Assembly: GCF_015689175.1 (NCBI RefSeq)
Contig: NZ_CP065047.1
Span: 1,736,001 to 1,800,000, forward strand
Reading direction: 5' to 3'
DNA: 64,000 bases
From: Mycobacterium kubicae
Lineage (GTDB): Bacteria > Actinomycetota > Actinomycetes > Mycobacteriales > Mycobacteriaceae
This document shows positions 1 to 7,182 of the stretch, in pieces. Both the position numbers and the translations under genes were made by a program. The first letter of the stretch is position 1. Each line of letters begins with the position of its first letter. Under the pieces are notes generated by a model that saw only the letters and a list, made by a program, of their open reading frames with translations, searched no databases and had not been told where the DNA came from.

Positions 1-1070
1 GCCTGGCGGCCACCGATATCGACGGCATCGCCACCCTCGGCGATACTCCCGCCGCCGAGGTAAACGCCGAACTTCAGATCGAGGCCGCCGACTGCGGCAG
101 CGGGTTCGGTACCGGCGGCCTGCTCAGCCCGGTCATGTCGGCGTGCCGGGCGGTGGCAGAGCGACGCGCCCGGCACGTGGTGGTCTACCGGACGATTCAG
201 ATGCTGGGCGGCACGGTGCCCGTCAAACAGGACGAGGACGCGCCGCCCCCGCCGCTGGCGCGCATGTTCGAGACCCCCGAGGGTGAAGAACCTCCGGCCG
301 TCGGAGCGATGGACGACATCAACGATCTTGTTGCCGCACAGGCGTATTCGGCCGCGAACTGGCTGGCGCTGAACTGTCGTCGCCATATGGAGTTGTACGG
401 CACCACCAAGGAGCAGTTGGGCTGGATTGCGCTCAACGGGCGGCGCAACGCGGCGTTGAATCCCCTTGCGGTGTACCGGGAGCCGATGACGATGGACGAC
501 TATCTGGCAGCGCGGTTGGTGTCCACTCCGTTCGGGTTGTTCGACTGCGACGTCCCCATCGACGGCTCCATCGCGGTGGTCGTCTCGAGTGCGGACTACG
601 GCGCCGACTGCCCGCACCGCCCGGTGCGGGTGGAGGCGATCGGGGGCTCCGACGGCGCGGGCGGGTGGTTCCATCGTGCCGACTACCCGAAGATGGCGAT
701 GTCGGATGCCGCGGCGCAGATGTGGTCCCGCACGGACTTGACGCCGACCGATCTCGACGTCGCGCAACTGTACGACGGCTTCACGTTCCTGACGCTGGCA
801 TGGCTGGAAGCGCTGGGCATCTGCGGCGACGGCGAGGCGGGTCCGTTCGTCGACGGCGGTCAACGGATCGCGCGCGACGGCGCCTTGCCGCTGAACACCT
901 ACGGGGGCCAACTGTCGGCGGGACGCATGCACGGCTACTGGGCGCTGCACGAGGGCTGCCTGCAGTTGCGGGGTGAGGCAGGGGAGCGGCAGGTTTCGCA
1001 GCGCCCGAAGGTCGGGGTGGTTTCGGTGGGCGGCGGTCCCGTCGCGGGATGCATGCTGCTCAGCTGCTGA
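1..1070 (+). CDS. Thiolase-superfamily (lipid-transfer/SCP2-like) protein, 5' truncated by the window
   Basis: The frame is open from base 3 and stops at 1068-1070, so about 355 residues are visible and the N-terminus is missing. The order of motifs fits acetyl-CoA acetyltransferase / lipid-transfer thiolases that act on acyl-CoA intermediates of fatty-acid or sterol breakdown: a Cys in EAADCGSGFGTGG early in the visible part, the segment YGGQLSAGRMHGYWALHEG with the C-terminal active-site His region, and a Gly-rich end VSVGGGPVAGCML. Mycobacteria carry many such paralogues and I cannot name the substrate. The GntR gene starts at or just after its stop, so the two may be co-transcribed. Whether it is catalytic or a thiolase-fold partner subunit cannot be told from this fragment. 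Confidence 0.8.
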   Translation, partial: LAATDIDGIATLGDTPAAEVNAELQIEAADCGSGFGTGGLLSPVMSACRAVAERRARHVVVYRTIQMLGGTVPVKQDEDAPPPPLARMFETPEGEEPPAVGAMDDINDLVAAQAYSAANWLALNCRRHMELYGTTKEQLGWIALNGRRNAALNPLAVYREPMTMDDYLAARLVSTPFGLFDCDVPIDGSIAVVVSSADYGADCPHRPVRVEAIGGSDGAGGWFHRADYPKMAMSDAAAQMWSRTDLTPTDLDVAQLYDGFTFLTLAWLEALGICGDGEAGPFVDGGQRIARDGALPLNTYGGQLSAGRMHGYWALHEGCLQLRGEAGERQVSQRPKVGVVSVGGGPVAGCMLLSC

Positions 1071-2551
1071 GCCGGCCACCTAGCCGCATAGAGCTGCACT
1101 TGACTACCGATCAAGCCGACAAGCGGGCCGCCAAGATCGCCCGTCGCATCGAGGCCAACATCGTCCGGCGGGGCTGGGTCGTTGGGGAGTCACTGGGCTC
1201 GGAGAGCGCTCTGCAGGAACGGTATTGCGTGAGCCGTTCGGTGCTGCGCGAAGCTGTGCGTCTGGTCGAGCACCACCAGGTCGCCAGGATGCGTCGGGGG
1301 CCCAACGGCGGACTGATCGTCTGCGAGCCCGACGCCGGCCCGGCCGCCCGAGCCATCGTCATTTATCTCGAGTACTTGGGCATCAACCTCGATGACCTGC
1401 TCAACGCCCGGCTGGTGCTCGAGCCCTTGGCGGCTTCGCTTGCCGCCGAGCACATCGACGAAGCGGGTATCGACCGGCTCCGTGCTGTGCTGCGCGCCGA
1501 AGCGCAGTGGCAGCCCGGAATGCCGGCACTTCGCGACGAATTCCACGTTGCACTCGCAGAGCAGTCCAAGAACCCGGTGTTGCAACTCTTCATCGAAATC
1601 GTCATGAGGCTCACCCGGCGTTCCGTCCGGCAGTCCAGGACCGCGTCGCCTGACGAAGCCATCGAAGCCGTCGACCAGATGCACCACGACCATTCGGAGG
1701 TCGTCGCCGCGGTTACCGCCGGGGATGCGGCCCGCGCCAAGACGCTCACCGAGCGACACGTCGAAGCCGTAACGGCCTGGCTGCAGAAATACCACCGGCG
1801 CCACAGTGCCCACGGTCCGGCGCGCGCGCGTCGGCGGGCACCTCGGCTGGACGCGGAAGCGCCGCGCGGCAAGCTGGCCGAAGTGCTGGCAGCCACCATC
1901 GGCGACGACATCGCCGCCAGCGGGTGGCAGATCGGGGCCGTTTTCGGGACCGAGTCGGCGCTGCTGGAGCGCTACCGGGTGAGCCGTGCGGTGCTACGCG
2001 AGGCGGTGCGGCTACTCGAATATCACTCGGTCGCGCGAATGCGGCGAGGGCCCGGCGGCGGCTTGGTTGTCACCCGCCCGCAGGCGCAGGCCAGCATCGA
2101 CACGATCGCCCTGTACTTGCAGTACCGCCACCCGACCCGCGAAGACCTGCGCTGTGTGCGCGATGCGATCGAGATCGACAACGTCGCCAGAGTCGTCAAA
2201 CGCCGATCAGAACCGGACGTGGCCGCGTTCCTGGACACCCGCCGTGCCACCGACCACGTTGGCGCCGCCGGTGCCGATGTGCGCCTGGCCGCCGTCGAAG
2301 AGTTTCGGTTCCACGTCGGCCTGGCGCAGTTGGCCGGCAACGCGCTGCTCGACCTCTTCCTGCGGATCATTGTCGAGTTGTTTCGCCGGCAGTGGTCCAG
2401 CAGCGGCCAACCGGTCCCCGATTGGAGCGACGTCGTCGCCGTCGAGCACGCCCATCGGAAGATCCTGGACGCGATCGGCGATGGCGACGACAGTCTGGCC
2501 CGCTACCGCATCCGCCGCCACCTGGACGCGGCGGCCTCCTGGTGGTTCTAG
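1049..2551 (+). CDS. Tandem-duplicated GntR/FadR-family transcriptional regulator
   Basis: A 500-residue protein holding two complete FadR-type regulators in one chain. The first winged helix (about residues 25-85, with ESALQERYCVSRSVLREAVR) is followed by a helical FCD ligand domain to about 250. The pattern repeats from about 275 (ESALLERYRVSRAVLREAVR, GPGGGLVVTRP) with a second FCD domain to 500. The halves are clearly homologous but diverged. It corresponds in size and position to M. tuberculosis Rv3060c. FadR relatives bind acyl-CoA or small acids, so control of the adjacent thiolase region is a reasonable inference. The ATG at 1049 overlaps the thiolase stop; a TTG at 1100 is an equally plausible start because it removes only non-conserved residues. 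Confidence 0.88.
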   Translation: MHAAQLLSRPPSRIELHLTTDQADKRAAKIARRIEANIVRRGWVVGESLGSESALQERYCVSRSVLREAVRLVEHHQVARMRRGPNGGLIVCEPDAGPAARAIVIYLEYLGINLDDLLNARLVLEPLAASLAAEHIDEAGIDRLRAVLRAEAQWQPGMPALRDEFHVALAEQSKNPVLQLFIEIVMRLTRRSVRQSRTASPDEAIEAVDQMHHDHSEVVAAVTAGDAARAKTLTERHVEAVTAWLQKYHRRHSAHGPARARRRAPRLDAEAPRGKLAEVLAATIGDDIAASGWQIGAVFGTESALLERYRVSRAVLREAVRLLEYHSVARMRRGPGGGLVVTRPQAQASIDTIALYLQYRHPTREDLRCVRDAIEIDNVARVVKRRSEPDVAAFLDTRRATDHVGAAGADVRLAAVEEFRFHVGLAQLAGNALLDLFLRIIVELFRRQWSSSGQPVPDWSDVVAVEHAHRKILDAIGDGDDSLARYRIRRHLDAAASWWF

Positions 2552-2669
2552 TGTGACGCGGCTCAACCTCGAGCCGTGCATAGCGCACGCCGATCTGGGG
2601 TACGTGACTGGGCAAGAAACGGCCGGTTCATCAAGGAGCCGGTGAGTTACTCAAGCGGAGCCCCTGAGT

Positions 2670-3638
2670 ATGACGACCACGGAGACCAAGCGGCGAGGCT
2701 TTGTGCATTCCGCACTTTTCTACCACTCCGAGCAGGAGTACCTCGACTTCGTCGTGCGGTTCGTGGCAGACGGGTTCGCCGTCGACGAGCCCGTCATGGT
2801 CGCCATCCCTGGGGACAAGCTGACCTGGCTGCGGGCGGCGCTGCTGGACGCGCGCGCCGGGTCCGACGCCGAATTGAACCTGGTCGACATCACCGAAGCC
2901 GCCCGCAACCCGGGCAGGTTCCTGGCCCTCAAGCGCGACTTCGTCGACAAGTACCCCGGGCAACGGGTGCGCATTGTCAGTCAACTGGTGTGGCCCGGTC
3001 GCACCCGCGATGAGTGTGTGGCTTGTATCGAGCACGAAGCCCTGGTCAATGGGGCACTGCGGCACGAAGACGTCATGGGCTTGTGCCTGTATGACGCGCA
3101 GCGGTTGGACGAAGAGGTCCTGAACGGCGCTCGCAGTACCCATCCGCTGCTCTGGAAGTCCGGGTCGGCCTACCGCAGCTCGGACTATGCGCCCGAGGAC
3201 GCGCTGGCCCGCTGCAATCAACCGCTCCCGCAGAATCCAGGGGCCGTCACCTACATGGTCAGGAGTGGCGCGGATCTGCGCCCCGCCCGCTCCTTCGCCG
3301 TGGACTACGCCGGGTGGGTCGGGCTGTCCGACGACGGCATCGAAGATCTGCAGCTGATTGCTACGGAACTGGCCACTAACAGCTTGCAGTACACCGGCGG
3401 AGCCTGTCAGTTGGCGTTTTGGCAGGACGACGGACACGTCGTGTGCGAGGCGCGCGACGGCGGGCGGTTCGACAACCCGCTCATCGGACACCATCCGCCG
3501 GAGCCGCACGCCGCGGCCAGTCGGGGTCTTTTTCTCGTCAACGCGATGGCAGATCTGGTGCGCATGCATACGACGCCAAGTGGCACGACGATCCAGGCAT
3601 ACCTGCCGCTGCATCCCTTGCCGGGCGCGACCGGGTAA
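2670..3638 (+). CDS. MEDS-domain anti-sigma-factor kinase-like protein
   Basis: 322 residues. The N-terminal half (about 10-175) has the MEDS sensory-domain look, beginning HSALFYHSEQEYLDFVVRFV. The C-terminal 120 residues are an RsbW-like HATPase: N box ELATNSLQYTGG, G1 box EARDGGRFDNP and G2 box SRGLFLVNAMADLV. Such proteins are annotated as RsbA-type anti-sigma regulators that sequester an alternative sigma factor and are switched by STAS partners. No sigma factor or STAS gene is adjacent; the only STAS protein in the window is at 58.4 kb. The ATG at 2670 follows a GGAG-like element. It ends 54 bases before an inverted repeat shared with the convergent small lipoprotein gene. Confidence 0.8.
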   Translation: MTTTETKRRGFVHSALFYHSEQEYLDFVVRFVADGFAVDEPVMVAIPGDKLTWLRAALLDARAGSDAELNLVDITEAARNPGRFLALKRDFVDKYPGQRVRIVSQLVWPGRTRDECVACIEHEALVNGALRHEDVMGLCLYDAQRLDEEVLNGARSTHPLLWKSGSAYRSSDYAPEDALARCNQPLPQNPGAVTYMVRSGADLRPARSFAVDYAGWVGLSDDGIEDLQLIATELATNSLQYTGGACQLAFWQDDGHVVCEARDGGRFDNPLIGHHPPEPHAAASRGLFLVNAMADLVRMHTTPSGTTIQAYLPLHPLPGATG

Positions 3639-3691
3639 CGGAATCGCTGCCGCTGCAAACCGGACCTGACCTGACGCCGGTAATTACTTAC

Positions 3692-3749
3692 CCGCCGGGG
3701 ACTGCCGCGCTGCTGTGCAATGCTGCTGCCGCGCAACGGTCCCCGGCGG
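3692..3749. terminator. Inverted repeat between convergent genes, probable bidirectional terminator
   Basis: CCGCCGGGGAC at 3692-3702 is matched exactly by GTCCCCGGCGG at 3739-3749, an 11-bp stem with a 36-base loop that itself contains TGCCGCGC twice. It lies between the stop of the MEDS gene (3638) and the stop of the convergent lipoprotein gene (3790). There is no U tract, as is common in mycobacteria. An operator role is less likely in this position. Confidence 0.45.
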
Positions 3750-3789
3750 ACCCCCGACGTCTGGTGTCGCCGCTATAGGTCTTTTCCGG

Positions 3790-3936
3790 CTACCGATCTT
3801 GATTGTTGCCGGGGTCGTCGGGTATCGGGTTCGGAGCAGGCATCTGTTGCGCGCAGCCCGCAGAGAGCACAGCCGCGGTTGTGGCCGCTGCCGCCACCAC
3901 AATCCGCACCGCCCTGCTGGCTTTCTTCGCGCTCAT
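3790..3936 (-). CDS. Small secreted lipoprotein, 48 residues
   Basis: On the minus strand an ATG at 3936-3934 opens a 48-codon frame ending TAG at 3792-3790. The product begins MSAKKASRAV, has a hydrophobic core rich in Ala and Val, then the lipobox LSAGC with Cys28, and a short Pro/Asp/Asn-rich tail ending NNQDR. A purine-rich GGAGAGGAAAGG lies a few bases upstream of the start. Positively charged N-terminus, hydrophobic stretch and lipobox together argue that it is real despite its size. The mature part is only about 20 residues, so it is more a tether than a binding domain; its function is unknown. It is convergent with the MEDS gene. Confidence 0.6.
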   Translation of the reverse strand: MSAKKASRAVRIVVAAAATTAAVLSAGCAQQMPAPNPIPDDPGNNQDR

Positions 3937-4142
3937 CAAGTGAGCCTTTCCTCTCCTGAGCCACACCCGTAGTCAATGACCCCCGTCAACCGACTCTATC
4001 GCGATCTTGAGTCATGGGAGGCGTTTTGAGGTTCCTCAGCTCCGCCGTCCTCTCCGAACCGCTTCACGACGCTAAGGGCCGCATGCGAAAAGTATTGTCA
4101 GCGTAGGGGTTCGGTGCGGTAAGCGTCCGCAGGTCGGACTCT

Positions 4143-4340
4143 TACTATGCGGACCCGGGAAACGATCGAAAATCGATTTGCCCTCGATGGGACCGGCCAT
4201 TTATTGTCGTTGCCATGCGTTTTCCCGCGTGTGCCGTAGTAGCCAGCACCCGCAGCGGGGTCTGATCCAGACCGACCCCCCGCTGTGGGTCGAAAGCTAC
4301 TACCGTCGGTCGCTCCTGCGAGCCAAAGAAGACCGACAGC
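4143..4340 (+). promoter_or_regulatory. Long structured 5' leader with mutually exclusive stems (attenuator-like)
   Basis: The 404-base gap 3937-4340 holds a possible -10 hexamer TACTAT at 4143-4148, a small dyad ATCGA-AAA-TCGAT at 4165-4177 and a strongly folded leader. Outer stem: GTAGTAGC 4236-4243 with GCTACTAC 4296-4303. Inner stem: ACCCGCAGCGGGG 4248-4260 with CCCCGCTGTGGGT 4278-4290 (13 pairs, one G-U). Apical hairpin: TCTG-ATC-CAGA 4261-4271. GTCGGTC at 4305-4311 can pair with GACCGAC at 4331-4337, three bases before the ATG, or with the identical GACCGAC at 4270-4276. This either/or arrangement is typical of attenuators or translational switches. The bases before the ATG hold only a weak ribosome site, inside the 3' stem. 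Confidence 0.6.
4215..4265 (+). CDS. Putative 16-residue leader peptide with tandem valine codons
   Basis: ATG at 4215 opens a frame encoding MRFPACAVVASTRSGV and stopping at TGA 4263-4265. The two GTA valine codons (4236-4241) form the 5' arm of the outer stem of the leader, and the stop falls in the apical hairpin. That is the geometry expected if a ribosome slowed by low charged tRNA-Val changes folding before the LeuA-like gene. Valine is linked to isopropylmalate synthase through 2-ketoisovalerate. No strong Shine-Dalgarno is visible, so translation is an inference. Confidence 0.4.
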   Translation: MRFPACAVVASTRSGV

Positions 4341-4877
4341 ATGACAACTTTCTCTCCCGCTTTCATCGGGAATGCTTCCGCCGCCGAGACTCTCGCGGGC
4401 AGCTCGTCGCCAAGCAGCGCTAATGCGTGGTTCGAGCACCGTTTCTCCACGCGGTTGCCGCGCGGACTCCGCGAACAGGCCGAGGCCATGTCGTGGGAGC
4501 GCTTTGTGACCACGTTCACACCCAACACCGGGCCGCTGCGCTTAGGGCAGTGGGCGTGTATCGATCCCGAGCGGCCCGCCGGCCGATTGGGCCCGCAGGC
4601 TCGCACGTATCGGGCGATGATCGCCGTCGGCGATTCCATCAGCACCTCGACCGCCGCGGCGAGCGGACCGGTCGGCGCGCTGACGGCGATGTTGCACGAC
4701 CGCGGAATCCTGCTGGAGACGTTGCGCTTCCACCAGATTCAACGCTTCGCTGACACCGCCACTTTCATCTACGGCACCAACGGTGCCCGCGCCGAGTGGG
4801 CCGCAGGCTGGTCAGCGGACCCCACTCAGTCCGCGCTGCGTGCCTTGATCGCATGCGCCAACCGGCTGATGATGTAA
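4341..4877 (+). CDS. Stand-alone LeuA/homocitrate-synthase C-terminal-like protein
   Basis: 178 residues. The second half resembles the C-terminal regulatory/dimerisation region of 2-isopropylmalate synthase: an alpha-beta segment with TASGPVGALTAMLHDRG-like sequence (about 108-130), then a strand containing ATFIYGTNG. The catalytic TIM barrel of LeuA (metal-binding HxH, DG motif) is absent and the frame is closed at both ends, so this is not a window artefact. It could be a free leucine-sensing or dimer partner, or a diverged fragment that became fixed. An attenuator-like leader precedes it, which supports a link to branched-chain amino acids. Its stop is 10 bases from the stop of the convergent cyp136. 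Confidence 0.6.
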   Translation: MTTFSPAFIGNASAAETLAGSSSPSSANAWFEHRFSTRLPRGLREQAEAMSWERFVTTFTPNTGPLRLGQWACIDPERPAGRLGPQARTYRAMIAVGDSISTSTAAASGPVGALTAMLHDRGILLETLRFHQIQRFADTATFIYGTNGARAEWAAGWSADPTQSALRALIACANRLMM

Positions 4878-4887
4878 GCCGCCCAAA

Positions 4888-6390
4888 TCAGAGCGGACGC
4901 AACACAATCGGCATGCCATCCATCGGGACGGGTATCGTGCGGTAGTCCCACTTCGCCTGATAGCCAGGCCGGGGCAGCTCTAGCCGATAGCGGCGCAACA
5001 GGCGGTGCATGATCGTCTTGATTTCCAACTGCCCGAACGTCATTCCGATGCACTTGTGCGCGCCCCCACCGAACGGAGTCCACGCGTACCGGTGCCGCTT
5101 GTGCTCGCAGCGCGGCTCGGTGAACCGTTCCGGATCGAAGGTCAACGGGTCGGTCCAGATTTCTGGCAGCCGATGATTCACCCCGGGGAATGCGGTGACG
5201 TTGGTGCCCTCCGGAATGTAGTGGCCGAGCAATTCGGTGTCGCGCACCGTCCGGCGCATGGCCCACTGCACTGGAGAGACCAGACGAATCGCCTCGTTCA
5301 TGACCAGGTCCAGCGACTCCAGTTTCTCCAGCGATTCGATGTCCAGCGGTCCATCGCCCAAGCGGTCGGACTCGTCGCGACAGCGCTGCTGCCAGTCCGG
5401 GTGAGCGGCCAGTTCGTAGGCCATGTTCGTCGCGGTGGTGGTGGACGTGTCGTGGGCGGCCATCATCAGGAAGATCATGTGGTTGACGATGTCCTCGTCG
5501 GAGAACCGGTTGCCGTCCTCGTCCTCGGTCTGGCACAACACCGAAAGCAGGTCGTCGCCGTCTTTGCGGCGCTGTTCCTGGACCCGCTCGGCGAAGTAGT
5601 CCTCCAGCAGTCGGCGGGCCCGCAGTCCGCGCCACCAGGTGAACGGCGGCACGCCGGTGCGGATGACCGCGTTGCCGGCGCGCACCGTCATGGTGAATGC
5701 CTTGTTCACCTTGGTCACCAACTCGCGGTCGGTGCCGGGTTCGTGACCCATGAACACCATGGACGCGATGTCGAGGGTCAGCTCCTTCATCGCCGGGTAC
5801 AGCAGGAAGCGCGCATCGTTGACCACCCAGTCCTGGCTGATCACCTGCGACACGACCTGGTCCATCTGCTCGACGTAGCTCGCGAGCCGAGAACGGACAA
5901 ACGCCTCTTGCATGATCCGCCGGTGAAACAGGTGCTCTTCGAAGTCCAACAGCATCAGACCGCGATGGAAGAACGCGCCGATGACCGGCGTCCAGCCCTG
6001 CTGCGAGTAGTCCTTGTTGCGGTTGGAGTAGATCGCTTGAGCGGCGTCGGGCCCGAGCGCTGCGACGAAGGGCAGCACCGGCGAATCGCCGAAAACCAGG
6101 GGGCCTTTGGTCTGGTACAGAAACATCAGATAGTCGGGCCCGCCGCGCAACATTTCGATCATGTGACCGAGGATCGGCAGTCCGCGGTCACCGACGACGG
6201 GCTTGAGCCCACTACCCGGCGGCGGATCGGCGAGTTTGGTCTCCGGGAACTGGGTGTTCAGCAGCTTGCGTTCGGCAAGGCCCATCCCGGGAAGGTTGTT
6301 GACCGACGGAGTCAGGCGCCGCCTGGCCTGGTCAAGGAGGTATGCCGGGGTGCTGATTGTCGCGGTACTTGTCGCCCTACTTGTCGTCAC
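4888..6390 (-). CDS. cyp136: Cytochrome P450 CYP136
   Basis: 500 residues, the size of M. tuberculosis CYP136 (Rv3059), and I recall near-continuous similarity from PAYLLDQARRR through LPILGHMIEMLRGGPDYL. P450 hallmarks are all present: oxygen-activation helix MAAHDTSTTTATNM, the ExxR helix (NEAIR), and the haem-thiolate loop FGGGAHKCIG. The substrate is not established; the family looks sterol/terpene-like. The first 30 residues are poorly conserved. The gene is divergent from a TetR gene followed by an SDR gene, as in M. tuberculosis, so the three probably form one regulatory unit with an alcohol or ketone intermediate passing between P450 and SDR. Confidence 0.95.
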   Translation of the reverse strand: MTTSRATSTATISTPAYLLDQARRRLTPSVNNLPGMGLAERKLLNTQFPETKLADPPPGSGLKPVVGDRGLPILGHMIEMLRGGPDYLMFLYQTKGPLVFGDSPVLPFVAALGPDAAQAIYSNRNKDYSQQGWTPVIGAFFHRGLMLLDFEEHLFHRRIMQEAFVRSRLASYVEQMDQVVSQVISQDWVVNDARFLLYPAMKELTLDIASMVFMGHEPGTDRELVTKVNKAFTMTVRAGNAVIRTGVPPFTWWRGLRARRLLEDYFAERVQEQRRKDGDDLLSVLCQTEDEDGNRFSDEDIVNHMIFLMMAAHDTSTTTATNMAYELAAHPDWQQRCRDESDRLGDGPLDIESLEKLESLDLVMNEAIRLVSPVQWAMRRTVRDTELLGHYIPEGTNVTAFPGVNHRLPEIWTDPLTFDPERFTEPRCEHKRHRYAWTPFGGGAHKCIGMTFGQLEIKTIMHRLLRRYRLELPRPGYQAKWDYRTIPVPMDGMPIVLRPL

Positions 6391-6447
6391 TGACGCTCCC
6401 TTTCGGCTGTGGCAGCCGTCACGTTTTCACTATCCTTCAAAACAAAG

Positions 6448-6461
6448 TTGACGCCTGTCAA
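6448..6461. promoter_or_regulatory. Candidate TetR operator between cyp136 and its regulator
   Basis: The 117-base divergent gap contains TTGAC-GCCT-GTCAA (6448-6461), an inverted repeat with flanking A/T tracts that extend the symmetry with one mismatch (AGTTGAC/GTCAAGT). It is the best dyad in the gap and lies where it could occlude both promoters. Assignment to the adjacent TetR protein is inferred from position only. Confidence 0.45.
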
Positions 6462-6507
6462 GTTTTCTTTCCGGCGGCGTGGTGTAAAGGTCATGGGGTG
6501 ATGGACA

Positions 6508-7182
6508 GTGAATAGCCACGCCGAGCGGCAGGACCAGGGCGAGCCGGCGCTGCGGCGCCGCGGTGACAAGCACCGCCAGGCGATCCTGAACGCGGTGCGC
6601 GAGCTATTGGAGGAGCGCCCCTTCTCCGAGCTGTCGGTCAGCACGATCAGTCTTCGGGCGGGGGTGGCCCGTTCCGGCTTCTACTTCTACTTCGATTCCA
6701 AGTACTCGGTACTGGCCCAGATCTTGGCCGAAGTCACCGAGGAACTCGAAGAACTGACGCAGTACTTTGCGCCCCGGCAGCCCGGTGAGTCGCCCGAGCA
6801 GTTCGCCAAACGCATGGTCGGCAGCGCGGCCGCGGTTTACGCACACAACGACCCGGTCATGACCGCCTGTAATGCCGCCCGCCACACCGACATCGAGATT
6901 CGGGGGATCCTGGAAAAGCAGTTCGAGGTGGTGCTGCGCCAGATCGTCGACGTGGTCGACACCGAGGTGAAGGCTGGGACCGCGCACCCCATCAGCCCCG
7001 ACCTCCCCACGCTTATTCGCACTCTGGCCGGCACCACCGCGCTGACGTTGACCGGTGACCCGCTGCTTGTCGGCCGCGACAATCCGCCTCGAGACATCGA
7101 GCGACGAGTGCGCGTGCTCGAACAGATCTGGCTCAACGCGCTGTGGGGTGGCTCGGTACCGCCGGTATCGTCACGGCCATGA
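6508..7182 (+). CDS. TetR-family repressor divergent from cyp136
   Basis: 224 residues starting at GTG 6508. Residues about 20-68 form the TetR helix-turn-helix: AILNAVRELLEERPFSELSV followed by TISLRAGVARSGFYFYFDSK, with the typical aromatic-rich recognition helix end. The remaining helical domain would bind a small hydrophobic ligand, perhaps a CYP136 substrate. The order matches M. tuberculosis Rv3058c. Its TGA overlaps the ATG of the SDR gene (ATGA at 7179-7182), so the two are translationally coupled. It most likely represses itself and cyp136 through the dyad at 6448-6461. Confidence 0.9.
   Translation: MNSHAERQDQGEPALRRRGDKHRQAILNAVRELLEERPFSELSVSTISLRAGVARSGFYFYFDSKYSVLAQILAEVTEELEELTQYFAPRQPGESPEQFAKRMVGSAAAVYAHNDPVMTACNAARHTDIEIRGILEKQFEVVLRQIVDVVDTEVKAGTAHPISPDLPTLIRTLAGTTALTLTGDPLLVGRDNPPRDIERRVRVLEQIWLNALWGGSVPPVSSRP

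Noticed and set aside
5005..6393. Long open frame antisense to cyp136
   Set aside because: It mirrors the codon pattern of the P450 gene in a GC-rich genome, has no motif and would overlap a gene with full P450 signatures.
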